A stretch of DNA of 64,000 nucleotides from Prorocentrum cordatum. Its lineage: Eukaryota > Sar > Dinophyceae > Prorocentrales > Prorocentraceae. Numbering within the stretch: the first letter of the stretch is position 1; every line of letters begins with the position of its first letter. A program made the translations under genes and the position numbers. Location: contig CAUYUJ010004351.1 in the NCBI GenBank assembly GCA_963575745.1, forward strand, positions 1 to 64,000, written 5' to 3'. Of this stretch, positions 39,394 to 49,029 are shown piece by piece. The notes below the pieces were generated by a model. It saw nothing but the letters and a program-made list of their open reading frames with translations. It was not told the origin of the DNA and made no database searches.

Positions 39394-39789
39394 CTAGCAC
39401 GGGCTACATTTGCCGCCGCTACAACAATACCCCCTTGTGCACTGGTCCCAAACTGTGTTTCCGCACTGATATCCTGGAACAATGTAATCACCCACACAGC
39501 AAGTTTCAAACTTCTGATAATCGAAATTATGCTCCCTGAAGCAGCAGTAAGTGTTTGCTTGAGGGCACTCCAATTTGCACTTCGAGGAACGGATATGCAC
39601 GTCGCCAGGATGTTTATGCTGGCGGTGCATGGTAGAGTTGAGGTTCTGGACATCGATCGGTATATCCTCCACTCTCGCCTCCTCATATTGTTTGTGGTCT
39701 GGCGTCTCGTCCTTCCAAATGTTCGCGATTTGCGGTGACTCGGTGGGAATTCGGAGAAACCTCACGGTTTTGGGACCTGGATCGTTCAC
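39394..39789 (-). CDS. Cysteine-rich C-terminal ORF, possible host exon
   Basis: 131 codons from a GTG to the TAG at 39396-39394, and open further upstream without an ATG, so a start cannot be fixed; it may be a 3' exon. Residues 1-65 are hydrophilic (FLRIPTESPQIANIWKDE, HKQYEEARVEDIP). The last 61 residues hold 12 Cys: C-x3-C-x6-CC-x13-CC-x10-C-x7-C-x4-CC-x4-C-x2-C, ending CCSGGKCSPC. Paired cysteines recall granulin-like or other disulfide-rich secreted modules, but I cannot assign a family. Codon use and composition differ from the GC-driven ORFs around it, and the DNA belongs to none of the repeat families in the window. It is the best candidate for host coding sequence here. Confidence 0.5.
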   Translation of the reverse strand: MNDPGPKTVRFLRIPTESPQIANIWKDETPDHKQYEEARVEDIPIDVQNLNSTMHRQHKHPGDVHIRSSKCKLECPQANTYCCFREHNFDYQKFETCCVGDYIVPGYQCGNTVWDQCTRGYCCSGGKCSPC

Positions 39790-39852
39790 AGAGGCCGTCT
39801 CGGGCGACGGGGGGATCCCAGAGCAGTGCGGTGACGCACCGCGCGGTGATGT

Positions 39853-39950
39853 GCGGGGTTAAGCTGGATTCAGCGGGATTGAACCGGAATAAACGGGATT
39901 AAGCCGGATTTCGGACCAGGGCGAAGTCAGAACTTCCGCAGGGCTTCGGA
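39853..39950 (+). repeat. Family B repeat, copy 5 (short)
   Basis: GGATTCAGCGGGATTGAACC decamers, then GCCGGATTTCGGACCAGGGC and GAAGTCAGAACTT. It lacks the left block. Confidence 0.7.
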
Positions 39951-40149
39951 TGAGAAGACCAACGCCTTCTGAGAAGGCCCGCCCCTTTCATCTGGACGCC
40001 AGCAACGGGTACGAAACAGTGGGTGCGATGCCCAGCAACAGGTGTCGTCCAACTCCGACAGCAGCCGCTGTCGGGCAGGCGACTGCCTGTCTCAAATGGA
40101 TGCCGTCCGCGGCGACACCGACAGCGAGTCCTGCTTAGAATTAACATAG

Positions 40150-40316
40150 AAGAAGAACAAATACCATAAACATAAACTTTTGGCGCTCCGCGCGGATTTT
40201 TTGGATCTGCGCCAAAGCGCCTCCCTGGCGCGCGGAGCGCGCCAGGGGCGGCGCTGGAGGCGCCGCCAGGGGGGCCCAGCGCGGAGCCAAGAAATCCGCG
40301 CGGAGCGACAAAAGCG
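40150..40316. mobile_element. Family A foldback element, copy 5 (complete)
   Basis: GAAGAAGAACAAATACCATAAAC flank, cited here only by its ACATAAACTTTTGGCGCTCC end, leads into CGCGCGGATTTTTTGGATC. The other arm is CAAGAAATCCGCGCGGAGCG. The centre has GGCGCGCGGAGCGCGCC and GGCGGCGCTGGAGGCGCCGCC. Confidence 0.88.
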
Positions 40317-40349
40317 AGCAGGGAGATTTGGGAGGAAAAAATAAAAGAC

Positions 40350-40453
40350 AGCAGCGATTCAAACATGGTAAAACAAAGAATCGAGAAATCGTACCCAGAC
40401 TACTGTTAGACTAACTATGTTTGAGCATTCCTCCTGTAGGGGGAGATGCCCGA
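40350..40453. mobile_element. Family N right half, truncated
   Basis: CGTACCCAGACTACTGTTAG, TTTGAGCATTCCTCCTGTAG and GAGATGCCCGAC match the right half of N. The left terminus is missing, probably lost when the neighbouring A element or a deletion arrived. Confidence 0.7.
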
Positions 40454-41340
40454 CTTGAGACTCGGGTTCGTGAGACTCGGGTTGGCCCGACGGTGCCGTC
40501 AGGAACATGGCGAGACCCAGTATGAGATATGCTCCTGGGTCTGGCCCCTCCCCGAGGCGAATGGCCAAAGCCCAGGAATCTGGCGCCCTTGGCATGCGCT
40601 CCCCAGTCCATGGCCCAAGGAGGCGATATTTTGATACGAATCCCGTTACAAATGCCAGTGACCAGCCCGGCCCACACCCCAGATCCCCCCGCCCCGTCGT
40701 CAAGGCGCACAGCAGGAACAACCGATCGTAGGTTAGAATATAAAAGATATTGAACATGAGGAAACAACCGAATAACATGACGGACGCCAACACAACGGAA
40801 AGAGTGTGAATGTTCTTCAAACGAGTCGTTCCATTCGCACCACCACCGTCTGAAAATCTGTCATTCCGGAGCATTCCCAGACGGCGTCCACGCACATCGT
40901 GACGTGACCGACCCCCTCCGCCCCCTCCTCCGGGGTTTGCCCCAAGGGGGGTCTAGCGAAAAGGCGGTAGTGCAACAGATCTTGTGCAATATATTTGCGG
41001 GACTGCAATGGAGGTGGGATGTGCAATCAATAATAGTGCGTGATTGCATTGCTGGACTTTCGCGTGGCATGCACCCGTTGCAATACCATGCAGCACGATT
41101 CTCTGGCGCGGTGCACTTGAAAAGGCCTGAAGTTGCCCCGCAAATCAAACTATCGCACCACCCCCTCTCATTTGGACCTCGCGAGGACTCGCGCCCATTA
41201 GCGCCAGGGGGCGAAGGCGCGGCCCGAGGGGGGGGGGGCGAAGCAGCGGGCGGAGCGACGGGGGGGCGGCCGAGAGGCAGGCACACGGGGCGGAGGAGGA
41301 AGCGGAGGAACGCAAGGGCATAGCTAAGAGAAGAGGGCAG
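40454..41340. other. No gene recognised
   Basis: Mixed composition. Overlapping frames on both strands lack domain features. Confidence 0.35.
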
Positions 41341-41357
41341 GCGTCGGCAGCAGCCAC

Positions 41358-41450
41358 ACAATGAGGACGACGACGACGTCGACGTCGACGTCGACGTCGA
41401 CGACGACGACGACGCCGACGCCGACGACGACGATCACGACGACGACAACC
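41358..41450. repeat. GACGTC/GACGAC microsatellite
   Basis: Four or more GTCGAC units inside a longer GAC run, with perfect palindromes such as GACGTCGACGTC. Confidence 0.9.
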
Positions 41451-41774
41451 GCCGCCGCGGGGCGGGGCCTCGCGCCCGCCGCAGGAGCCCGCCGCGGCGC
41501 GCCGCGCGGCCGGGCCGGAGGCCGCCGCCAGGCGCCCGCAAGAGCAATAACGAGAAGAGGGCAAAAGAGTTCAGTCTCTGGCGGCGGCGGCCGCTGGCCT
41601 ACCTGCGGGATGGAGCGCGCCGTGAGGCTGAGGCCGCCGATGCTGCAGAAGGAATCGGATGCCCGCTCTGCGACGGGCCAGCACACGCGCTCGCGCTCTG
41701 AAGAAAGTGCACACACACAGTCAGGACCATACCGATCCTGTCTTCTTAAAGTATTGTATGAGCTAAGAAGTATA

Positions 41775-42320
41775 CTATGCACAAGGAGACCGGGGGGGGG
41801 AAAAAACCTGGCTGGGAAAGGGGGCCCCAAGGGCACAGAACATATGTTCGAATCGAATACACACGCTATAGCATGTAGGCAAATGAGGCAGCACACCAGG
41901 AAGGACACCCACAGCAACAGGACAGTGCCGATAGTGGTCAACAACATCATCGGATAAAGCCGTGCACCCGAAAAGACGCGACAGGGTCCCTTGGCGAAGC
42001 CGTCTCGTAGTAGGCCACAAATTACAGATGGACCCGATGCGCGATGCGGCAGCATAAGGGCCAGCATGCTTAAACGAAAGGCGCACAAACCGGAAAGCGG
42101 CATCAGGAACCTCAAGAGGGGCCGCAGGCCAGAAGTACCGTACATGGTGCCCCAAGAGCACAGCCACGGAAGGGACCTCGCGCCGCCGCCTCGGGGCCCT
42201 GAACATGTTCCTCTGAAAGCCCATGATGTCTTCGCCAGCGAGGTGGGGAACTACGGCGGTTAGCCTGCGATGGTTGCCAAGGCAAATGAAAGAAGCAGAA
42301 TCCCCCCCCCATTGAGACAC
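41775..42320 (-). pseudogene. LINE-3 C-terminal zinc-motif region
   Basis: 181 aa. SRLFGCTALSDDVVDHYRHCP carries a C-x8-9-D-x3-H-Y-x2-C arrangement seen at the C-terminus of dinoflagellate LINE polymerases (one of the usual Cys is Arg or Leu here). Before it, AAPLEVPDAAFRFVRLSF and a basic helix fit the linker. After the motif the frame runs into unrelated sequence. Confidence 0.6.
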
Positions 42321-42345
42321 GCGCGGAACAGCAAAAACATCTAGA

Positions 42346-42771
42346 TCAGACTGCTCGACGCGATGAACGCGAGCAGACAGTGTCGACTAGTGCAGAGCGA
42401 CGAGCAGCACCACGATAAAGGGCGGCCTGCTCCTCGCAAGATATGTCGCGAAGAACTGCGTCGATGCCGAACTGGCCAGGGTTCTTAAGAAGAGACGTAG
42501 ACGGAACATGACGAGGGGCGTGCTCGGCAGCGACGGATCGAACGCTGATCTTGTAGAACTGGCTGATATGCGATAAGACGGGCTGGGCCAAAGAAGTACA
42601 GGCGCAAATTTTCAGAATCATGGAATTTCTCAAGGAACGCACTTGGGCAACTCTGTCCAGTGATTTCTGAGAAGGCACTCTCAACGATGCACCCGTGCCA
42701 TCGCAGCAAAGAAAAATACAGAGATACTTAGCACCGGTAACAATGCGAACTTGACCGACAGGACTGCCCAA
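42346..42771 (-). pseudogene. LINE-3 RT thumb and connection
   Basis: 141 aa. It starts with VRIVTGAKYLCIFLCCDGTG, the KYLGxxxG turn after the palm, with Gly replaced by Cys. Then a helical stretch (RVAQVRSLRNSMILK, LAQPVLSHISQFYKIS) matches the connection domain. Frameshifts are possible at both ends. Confidence 0.7.
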
Positions 42772-42816
42772 AGCAGCAAGGGCGCTCGCGAGAGTCGAGG
42801 TTGCCGCACTTCGAGA

Positions 42817-43090
42817 TTAATCCAAAATTTTACTAATGTTCAACTTGAGGCCCGCGGCGGGACTGGCACTCTGCATCCAATCAAGAATGACAGGCATGGA
42901 GTTCGAGAGACCACCAGAAGCAATGCCGTAATCGTCAGCCCACGCGGGAGGGTAAGACAGGGCGCCCTTCATGTCGCCGGCGACGACCGTGGGCCGCAGA
43001 ATCAAACGCGAGAACAAAAATCAATGCCGAGAGCGTGCGCCCCTGTTTCATGCCGCAAAAGATATGAAAGCCTGGGGGGATCCATCCACA
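42817..43090 (-). pseudogene. LINE-3 RT motifs B and C (two frames)
   Basis: Motif B is in the 43642-42935 frame as GMKQGRTLSALIFVLAFDS. Motif C is in the 43017-42817 frame as PAWADDYGIASGG, with both Asp kept, followed by DWMQSASPAAGLKLNISK. The frame changes near 42980. Confidence 0.82.
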
Positions 43091-43901
43091 GAGAGCATCG
43101 GGACATGGAGGTTTCGTGCAACGGGCGCACAACATGCGCAGCGCGAGCATAGACCCCGAGCCCCTGAATCGCACGGAAGATCCACCCGCGGAGGGCGCCC
43201 AGGAACGCCGACGCTGCATCCGGGAACATCGCGCCAGGGAGCCCCACCCCGCGGGAACAGGCTCGCTCGAAAGACCCGGACTCCAATTCGGCAGCGCTGC
43301 CCAGGAGATTGCGACCACGAATGAAACCGCGCTGGCACGACGCGATCGAATGCTGAGCTTGAATATGGACGGCGACGGCAAAGGCGGCAGACAGGAGCTT
43401 GTTGTCGGAGCAGCTGAGTGTAAGCTTACAGGTTTGCTTAGGATCCATGGTAGATTTTGCCTTATCGTCCAATGCATCAACCTTGGGAAGAAAGACGAGC
43501 GCGCTTTCGTTAAAGCCCACAGGTGGAACGTGCCCACGGAGAAGGGCAACACCGGCCTTATAGAGGCAACGCGGGGCCACAGGGCCACCGATTTCACACC
43601 CGCTGCAAGGGATCCCGTCGGGGCCAGCGGCAGAGTCCTCACGGTTCACGAACGCCGACCGAAGTTCAAACTCCGCCAGCTGCCAAGAGAAACCAGGGGG
43701 GGGGATGTTAAAATTCACACGCGAGATCAACCAGCACAGAAGGCGACGGAAGGGGGGCACGGGCAGGGGCGCGATGCACCTCGCCCCAACGCACGGCCAG
43801 GCCACGCGCAGACTGCTGAATCGGCGGCGGGCGGGGTGCGTGCGTGCGCGTGGGGGGAGGGGGGGGGGGGGCCAGAGAATCTCCAACGGCAAACGTGGCA
43901 A
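43002..43901 (-). pseudogene. LINE-3 RT fingers and motif A
   Basis: 299 aa. The order is SAAGPDGIPCSGCEI, ALVFLPKVDALDD, KLTLSCSDNKLLSAAFA, then SCQRGFIRGRNLLGSAAEL, then motif A as MFPDAASAFLGALRGWIF with the catalytic Asp preserved. The first about 60 residues (Arg/Pro-rich) are probably out of frame. Beyond residue about 250 the homology continues in another frame. Confidence 0.85.
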
Positions 43902-44205
43902 GCTTGCGTCGCTTCAAAGCCAGCGGCCTCATGAGAGCCTGCATGCAAGCCTGTCGCGCAACGTCAATGTGCCCAGCAGCGGCAGCGCAGTCGTTAAGCA
44001 ACATGGGCGATATCATATCGGCATTGAACGACCTCAGGTATTCCAGAAACCCATCATAGACCACGTGGCACGTGTTATGGAAATCGTAAAACGTGCTAAG
44101 AGCAGGCAATGCGCGACGGCACGCGAGGAGATGGACGTGTCCATGAGCACGAGCGGCACGCATGAATCTGAGACATGCGGCAATCTTCTGACGTCCATCA
44201 GCAGA

Positions 44206-44705
44206 CTACATTTCCCGAATTAGAATGTCACGGACAACGAACCTGGCAGCCTTGCACACCTGCAAACAAACAAACGGGTCGTCGCTCAACTCGAACTTGC
44301 CCAATATATTTTCAACCAACTCAGGAACACCAGGATGCGAGGAAACCCGCCGCGGGAGAGACCGAGGGCCAGTCCCAGGAGCACCTTGAAGAAACACATG
44401 CATATGATCAGAACACTCCTGGAAGAGGTGCTCATGCCCGGCTCCAGCTCGACAATTGCCTAGAGCCGCTTGGCGATGAGCGCAGATACCCTCTCGGCCA
44501 AAGCATCGACGAAGTGCTGCGAGAAACCAACTTCCAACGTATCGCTCTGGGGCGAGACCATGAACGTGCCCAGCTCGTCCCCATTCTGGGTGATCCTCAC
44601 CAGATCCCAGACATCCTCGGTCGTAGAGTTGGACAGATGCAGCACACCAGCACATGGATTCGAACCCAGCCTCATGCCAAGGAACCACAACCATTTCAAC
44701 TTCAC
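44206..44705 (-). pseudogene. LINE-3 endonuclease end and linker
   Basis: 162 aa plus an overlapping 81-aa frame. FQECSDHMHVFLQ gives the SDH strand closing an EEP domain; VPELVENILGKFELS and CKAARFVVRDILI fit the helical linker before RT. The Glu- and GDxN-bearing strands were not found, consistent with a deletion. Confidence 0.55.
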
Positions 44706-45106
44706 CTCACGATGAGCAGAATGTCAAGACTTCCCCAAAGCAAAAAACAAACCAACAACAAAAGACGATGGCGAATCGGAGAAGGTTGATCCGAGGCAGC
44801 TCTCAACGAAACCACAGACCCCTCACGAGGGTCAGTCCAGGTCGAGATGGAAGGGTCAACGCGCGAGGCAGCATGGAAGAGCTGGGTGTCGTCCTCATCC
44901 TCGGACTTGATAGTGTAACTGTATTTTCAATTGTGCACCTGCACCCGACATGTGTCTTTGCACTCCTTGGCCATATTTGACTTGATAACCAGGAAATTGT
45001 TCTGAAAGGTGGTGGCCATCATCACTCTTGACCACCCGAGCGATCGGCACCACAAGCCGCCGCAGGAAAGGTATATGACCACGGGTCGCCACGAGAGGAG
45101 ACAACA

Positions 45107-45600
45107 CTACCAGATAGGCGATACAGTGGATGGTTCGGCGAGCATGTTTCCCAACTTCTGTACTCGAGCTGTGAGTGCAACGTCAGCAGCGGCAGAGGCG
45201 GGAGGCTTCCGAGGAACACCGCCGCTGGGGTCGCCGTCATCGCCAGAGACGCCCTCGCCATCTAGGTCGGCGTTGCCAGAAGCGGAGCGCATCTCGATGG
45301 CGGCCATGCGAGCAGCAAAGGCGTTGAGTTGCCCCCGTAGGTCGTTGACGTCCCTGCCGAAAGCATCCAGGCGCTCGTTGACGTTAGCGTCAAGTTGTTT
45401 GATGTCATGCATGTTCTCCGTGATGATGCTGGAGAAGGTGTTAATCTGCAACTGTATGAGCTTGAACCCTTCTTGAAGCAGCTCGCGCCTTGCGGCAGCA
45501 TAGAGAGCCATCAAACACAGATAGCGGCCTTCACAAAATGCGTGGCGCCCCGCCGGCAGGGGAGCGAAAGCAGCAAGGTTGACCGCCTGGGGCTGAATCC
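45107..45600 (-). pseudogene. LINE-3 ORF1 coiled coil
   Basis: The lower part of a 271-aa frame. RRELLQEGFKLIQLQINTF is followed by heptads (NVNERLDAFGRDVNDLRGQ, LNAFAARMAAIEMR), then an acidic, Gly/Asp/Pro-rich linker. It ends at 45107. The part above 45600 translates the adjoining pyrimidine tract and is not part of the protein. A further ORF1 fragment may lie at 44895-45107 (GYQVKYGQGVQRHM). Confidence 0.55.
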
Positions 45601-45651
45601 AGGATCGTTCTGTGAAGTGAGCTGCCACACTCAAGTGGGGCCTGTCCCCAC

Positions 45652-45672
45652 CCTGCGCCAAAATGGCAAAAA
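45652..45672 (-). other. Possible relict spliced leader at the LINE-3 5' end
   Basis: Minus strand TTTTTGCCATTTTGGCGCAGG. Eleven bases, GCCATTTTGGC, match the middle of DinoSL, and the following GCAG resembles TCAAG. The 5' CCGTA is absent. The position, between a polypyrimidine tract and the start of the element, parallels LINE-1. Chance is possible because the 11-mer is short. Confidence 0.3.
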
Positions 45673-45725
45673 GGAGGAGGGGAAAGAGGAGGAGGAAGAG
45701 GAGGAGGAGGAGGAGGAGGAGGAGG
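45673..45725. repeat. GGA tract at the 5' end of LINE-3
   Basis: 53 bp of GGA with GGGAAAGA interruptions, immediately next to the possible leader relict. Confidence 0.9.
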
Positions 45726-45913
45726 CGGACGTGGGGCAGGGCCCCGGGGGAGGGTGGGCGCGCAGCCACGCGCGCGCGCGCGAAGGGCGAGGGAAGGGGT
45801 CCTGGGGGGCTCCACGACAGCAGGTCCGGCAGGGAGTCCGCCACCGACTCGGCGCGCGCGTGCGGGCACGCCTGCCGGGGGCGCAAGTCCACACCCACAG
45901 CCTCTCGGGGTCT

Positions 45914-46012
45914 CCTCCTCACTTCTCCTCCTCCTCCTCCTCCTCCTCGTCCTCCTCCTCGTTCTCCTCCTCCTCCTCCTCCTCATCCTCGTTCTCGTCC
46001 TCGGCCTCGTCA

Positions 46013-46044
<32 letters not shown>

Positions 46045-46154
46045 CTCCTCCTCCTCCTCCTCCTCTTCCTCTTCCTCCTCCTCCTCCTCCTCCTCCTCCT
46101 CCTCTCTGGTCCTCGTCATCCTTCTCCTCCTCCTCCTCCTCCTCCTCCTCCTCC
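45914..46154. repeat. TCC/TCG polypyrimidine tract
   Basis: 240 bp. The centre (45990-46045) is a clean CCTCGT hexamer array; both sides are CCT. It forms an inverted pair with the GGA tract at 45673. Confidence 0.92.
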
Positions 46155-46305
46155 TCGGCTCCGGGGCGCCATCCCGTGGATGCGCGGTCGCATATGGGCA
46201 CGTTCCGCGCATGGGGGCGGCCGCGAGGAAACGACGCCCGGAGGTATCGAAGGGGTCGCGGTCCAGGAGCCCGGCCCGCGAGGCCGCGGGCATGGATGTG
46301 TCTTC

Positions 46306-46489
46306 TACTCCAGATTTCGTAATAAAGGGAGGGGGGTCTCATTTCGGGGGGGGTCTCTTCCAGGCTATCTTGGAGGGCCTGGGGGGTCTGGGGACGATGT
46401 TTTGGAGGGTTTTCCCACGGGGGGGGGGTCTGAAATGGCTTGTCTTGGAGGGTCCAGACCCCCTCCCTTTTATTACGAGATCTGGAGTA
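46306..46489. mobile_element. Family J TIR element, copy 2 (complete)
   Basis: 184 bp. TACTCCAGATTTCGTAATAA and its inverse are about 34 bp long with two or three differences, both continuing GGGAGGGGG.TCT. The interior is GGGG-rich with TTGGAGGG repeats. It adjoins family I copy 5. Confidence 0.9.
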
Positions 46490-46502
46490 CCCACGAGGGG
46501 CG

Positions 46503-46684
46503 CAGTGGAGGCCAGTCCACAAACAAAAACCTGCCACGAGAAACCCAACCCTGAGACCCCAGCGCGTTCTTTGATTTTTGGTGTGGGAACGTCGCGCTTT
46601 CCATCGCAAGTCCATCGAAGCCCAAGCAACCCAGAACACCCTGGAGGCAAGCAGGGTGTTTTATGGCACGGGCCTCCGCTGTGG
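46503..46684 (+). mobile_element. Family I TIR element, copy 5
   Basis: Ends AGTGGAGGCCAGTCCAC and CGGGCCTCCGCTGT. The core CACGAGAAACCCAACCCTGA and TGGAGGCAAGCAGGGTG are intact. Confidence 0.78.
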
Positions 46685-46985
46685 GGCGGGGGCCCCGCGA
46701 GCAGGGATCGCCATGGAGCTGCAAAAGGCCCTGCAAGTTTCACGGGTCCTGTGTTCTGCTCCCTGAGATCCGAAGTGCCGAAAAACAATTACAACATCGT
46801 ATGACAATTCACGCCCGGAGCCCTAGACGCAAAGTTTCTCCGTCGTTTTGCAAGCCAGATCGCTCTGTGAGGGCCCGAGGGCCCGAAACAAAGCGAAAAC
46901 GCCCGGCTCGAAATAATTGAGGCGCGAGGATCTCCGGGCCCGTTTGGGATCCTGGGGCCCATCGTGACCCCCTCCCCTTTCTTAG

Positions 46986-47045
46986 GTCGGGCATGTCTCC
47001 CCACAGGCGGAATGTGACACGAAAAGTATAACAGTGTCAAACAAT
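46986..47045. mobile_element. Family N left half, truncated
   Basis: GTCGGGCATGTCTCCCCACA followed by GCGGAATGTGACACGAAAAG. It stops where a different TIR element begins at 47069; no right end remains. Confidence 0.65.
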
Positions 47046-47068
47046 GAAATATGCGGGGCTCCAAAAGA

Positions 47069-47259
47069 TATACCACCACCAGGCGGCCATAGGAGGAACG
47101 GCACAAATCCTGCGCGCGCGACTGCCCTGACAGGGGTGCTGCTGCCTGCCCCCGCCAAGCGCATGTGTTTGCAAGGTGGTCATGCGCGCGGACGGCGGCC
47201 GCATTCGGTCGCGAGTAATCGTTCCCACGCACCCTATGGCAGCACGGTGGTGGTGTATA
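47069..47259. mobile_element. 191-bp TIR element, single copy
   Basis: Left TATACCACCACCAGGCGGCC and right inverse (ending GTGGTGGTGTATA) pair through CCATAGG and beyond to GGAACG, with small indels. It lies next to truncated N. Confidence 0.75.
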
Positions 47260-47424
47260 ACAACGGCCCCCCCTGGGAGTTTGATACACCACCCCGAAAT
47301 ATAAACCACGTGAATGTGTTGTTTTTTTTCCCGCATGCAACCGCGTGCCCAAATGACGCTGCACACGCGACCTGCCATTACCGCGAGACTTGACGCACCC
47401 TGCAACCCACCGCCGAAACAATAA

Positions 47425-47965
47425 TCCGATCAACCCCCATGACAGAAAACCAGCCCGCACGAAACTCACTTCGAAAGCCGGGGCGACATTCTCCAGGACA
47501 ATCTGGGCCTCTCCCACTGTTTTCCGAACGAAGTCCGCTCTCCGATGTTGGCGCCATGACACGAGGGGTGTGGCGGGGGCACGAAAAATCGTCACCAGAC
47601 GACTTGTCCACTCATCGTGAATTTTCCTCCCGTAGCGGGATCTTAACCCTTCCCTCTCCCCCCTCCTGTCACTGCATCGACCTTGCAGACGTGCTGCAGC
47701 GGATTGTTGCATGGATTTCTGTCCATGCAAGACCCCCAAAACGGCGAGCGGGCGAGCAAAAGACGGAGTGACTTTCACGCGCAATTGCTGTAGTCTTCAT
47801 TCCTCGCCAGAAACAATCCGCACGAAATTCACTTCGAAATCCAGGTCGACATTCTCCAGGACAATCTGAGCCTCTCCCACTGTTTTCCGAACGAAGTCCG
47901 CTCTGCGATGTTGGCGCCATGGGCCATGGCACGAGGGGTGGGGCGGGAGCACGAAGAATCGCCCC
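47425..47965 (-). repeat. Direct duplication (period about 370 bp) with exon-like peptide
   Basis: Two segments (about 47440-47570 and 47810-47945) are about 90% alike across 120 bp. On the minus strand both encode ADFVRKTVGEAQIVLENV followed by xxFEVxFVR. The upper copy continues to VSGEE and a stop; the lower continues GFLSWG. The peptide has balanced composition, unlike GC-driven frames. It may be a duplicated exon or a gene fragment; I recognise no family. Confidence 0.45.
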
Positions 47966-48139
47966 GTTGCGAAGCAGGGATGTATCACTGTCCACCTCCC
48001 GGGAACCGACGTCCTGGTGCCCCAGTGGGCGGTGGATCTGGATCTGTTTTGGCCCCTGGGGGGGCCCGAGTATGTCCATACCCACCGCCTGCCGAGGTCC
48101 CCGAAAACTGATCCTCCAGACGATGGTCATGTACACATT

Positions 48140-48505
48140 TGAAGGGGCCCAGGGGCGCACAAATAAACAGACCCAAATAACCGGACTCCCCATAGTTTCC
48201 CATATTTTCTCGGTTTTCGTCTTCCCCCCCACTTCCCATATCTTTCCAGATTTTCTGGGGGATCGACGATTATCAGGAGCGGCCAAGAGGGGGAGCTTCA
48301 AGAGGGGGGGTGCAAATCATGACCGGCGGCATGTGCGCGGCCCAGCGGGGGGGCCAGGGACGTAATGAAATAAGAAGCGGCGCCGTGAAATCTGGGGAAA
48401 TGTCATGGCCCACGCCATGATATCCCCCCCTCCCTAGGCATCACCCCCCTCTTTGCCGCCCCCGAGATTCTTTGTGTCTGTGTGCTTTTGCTCCCTCCTG
48501 AGTCA
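48140..48505 (+). mobile_element. Family C repeat copy 2, split by family D
   Basis: Left half GGGCGCACAAATAAACAG to TTTTCTGGGGGATCGACGAT; right half TTGTGTCTGTGTGCTTTTGC. A family D element sits between them at the GATT position. Confidence 0.8.
48275..48466. mobile_element. Family D TIR element, copy 3 (nested in C)
   Basis: Left GGAGCGGCCAAGAGGGGG and inverse right end CTTTGCCGCCCCCGAG. The interior is almost identical to 29622-29822, so the two copies are probably of recent common origin. Confidence 0.85.
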
Positions 48506-48544
48506 GGTACGTGCACATTCCCGCCCCGTGGTCTTCCGTATTCC

Positions 48545-48660
48545 CCCCCCCCACTTCTGGGTTTTCGTCTTCCCCCCCACTTCCCGTATCTTTCCATATT
48601 TTCTCGGGGGTCGACGCTTCCTTGTGTCTGTGTGGTTCTGTTCCCTCCTGAGCCAGGTAC
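48545..48660 (+). mobile_element. Family C repeat, copy 3 (partial)
   Basis: CGTCTTCCCCCCCACTTCCC, TATTTTCTCGGGGGTCGACG and TGTGTCTGTGTGGTTC. The left third is missing. Confidence 0.75.
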
Positions 48661-49029
48661 CTACACCTTCCCGCCCCGTGGCCTGCCGCCGCTCGCACGG
48701 GGCCCAACTGCCGCCCGACTGGGCCACGCAGCGCGCCGCCTCTGCACCGGAGAGGCGGGCCCCGCCGCGCAGCCCCTCTGCGCCTCGATCGCCCCCGCCC
48801 GCGCCTCCTCCGGCGGCCTCCGATCAACGCCACACTCCTTGGGGGCCCCCAATGACGAACGAGCAACACACACCCATATACCCATAGGGGGGTCGTTGGG
48901 AGGAGGACTGGCTGTGGGTATGGGTGCGGGTTGTCGGATCCTGGGGGACGCTCCTGTTCGAGCGGGGACCCCCAACCGTGCGGTGTGACCTCGAATCCCC
49001 ACCGACTCACCGCACGGTGCGGTCACCAC

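Larger units (their letters stand above)
41860..45600 (-). mobile_element. LINE-3: non-LTR retrotransposon, decayed
   Basis: An approximately 3.7-kb minus-strand element with a coiled-coil ORF1, endonuclease remnant, reverse transcriptase and C-terminal zinc motif. At least six frame changes occur. Its RT signature (GxxQGxxLS..., AWADDYGIA, QRGFIRGRN) differs from LINE-1 and LINE-2. The endonuclease region is shorter than a full EEP domain, implying an internal deletion. A GGA tract begins at 45673, close to its 5' end. Confidence 0.82.

Noticed and set aside
44640-44700. Possible tRNA T-loop (GGTTCGAATCC on the minus strand)
   Set aside because: The five-base T stem does not pair and no acceptor or anticodon arm can be built; it lies inside LINE-3.
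45395-46804. 469-aa plus ORF with poly-Ser
   Set aside because: Antisense to the LINE-3 ORF1, then a TCC tract and families J and I; composition fully explained by repeats.
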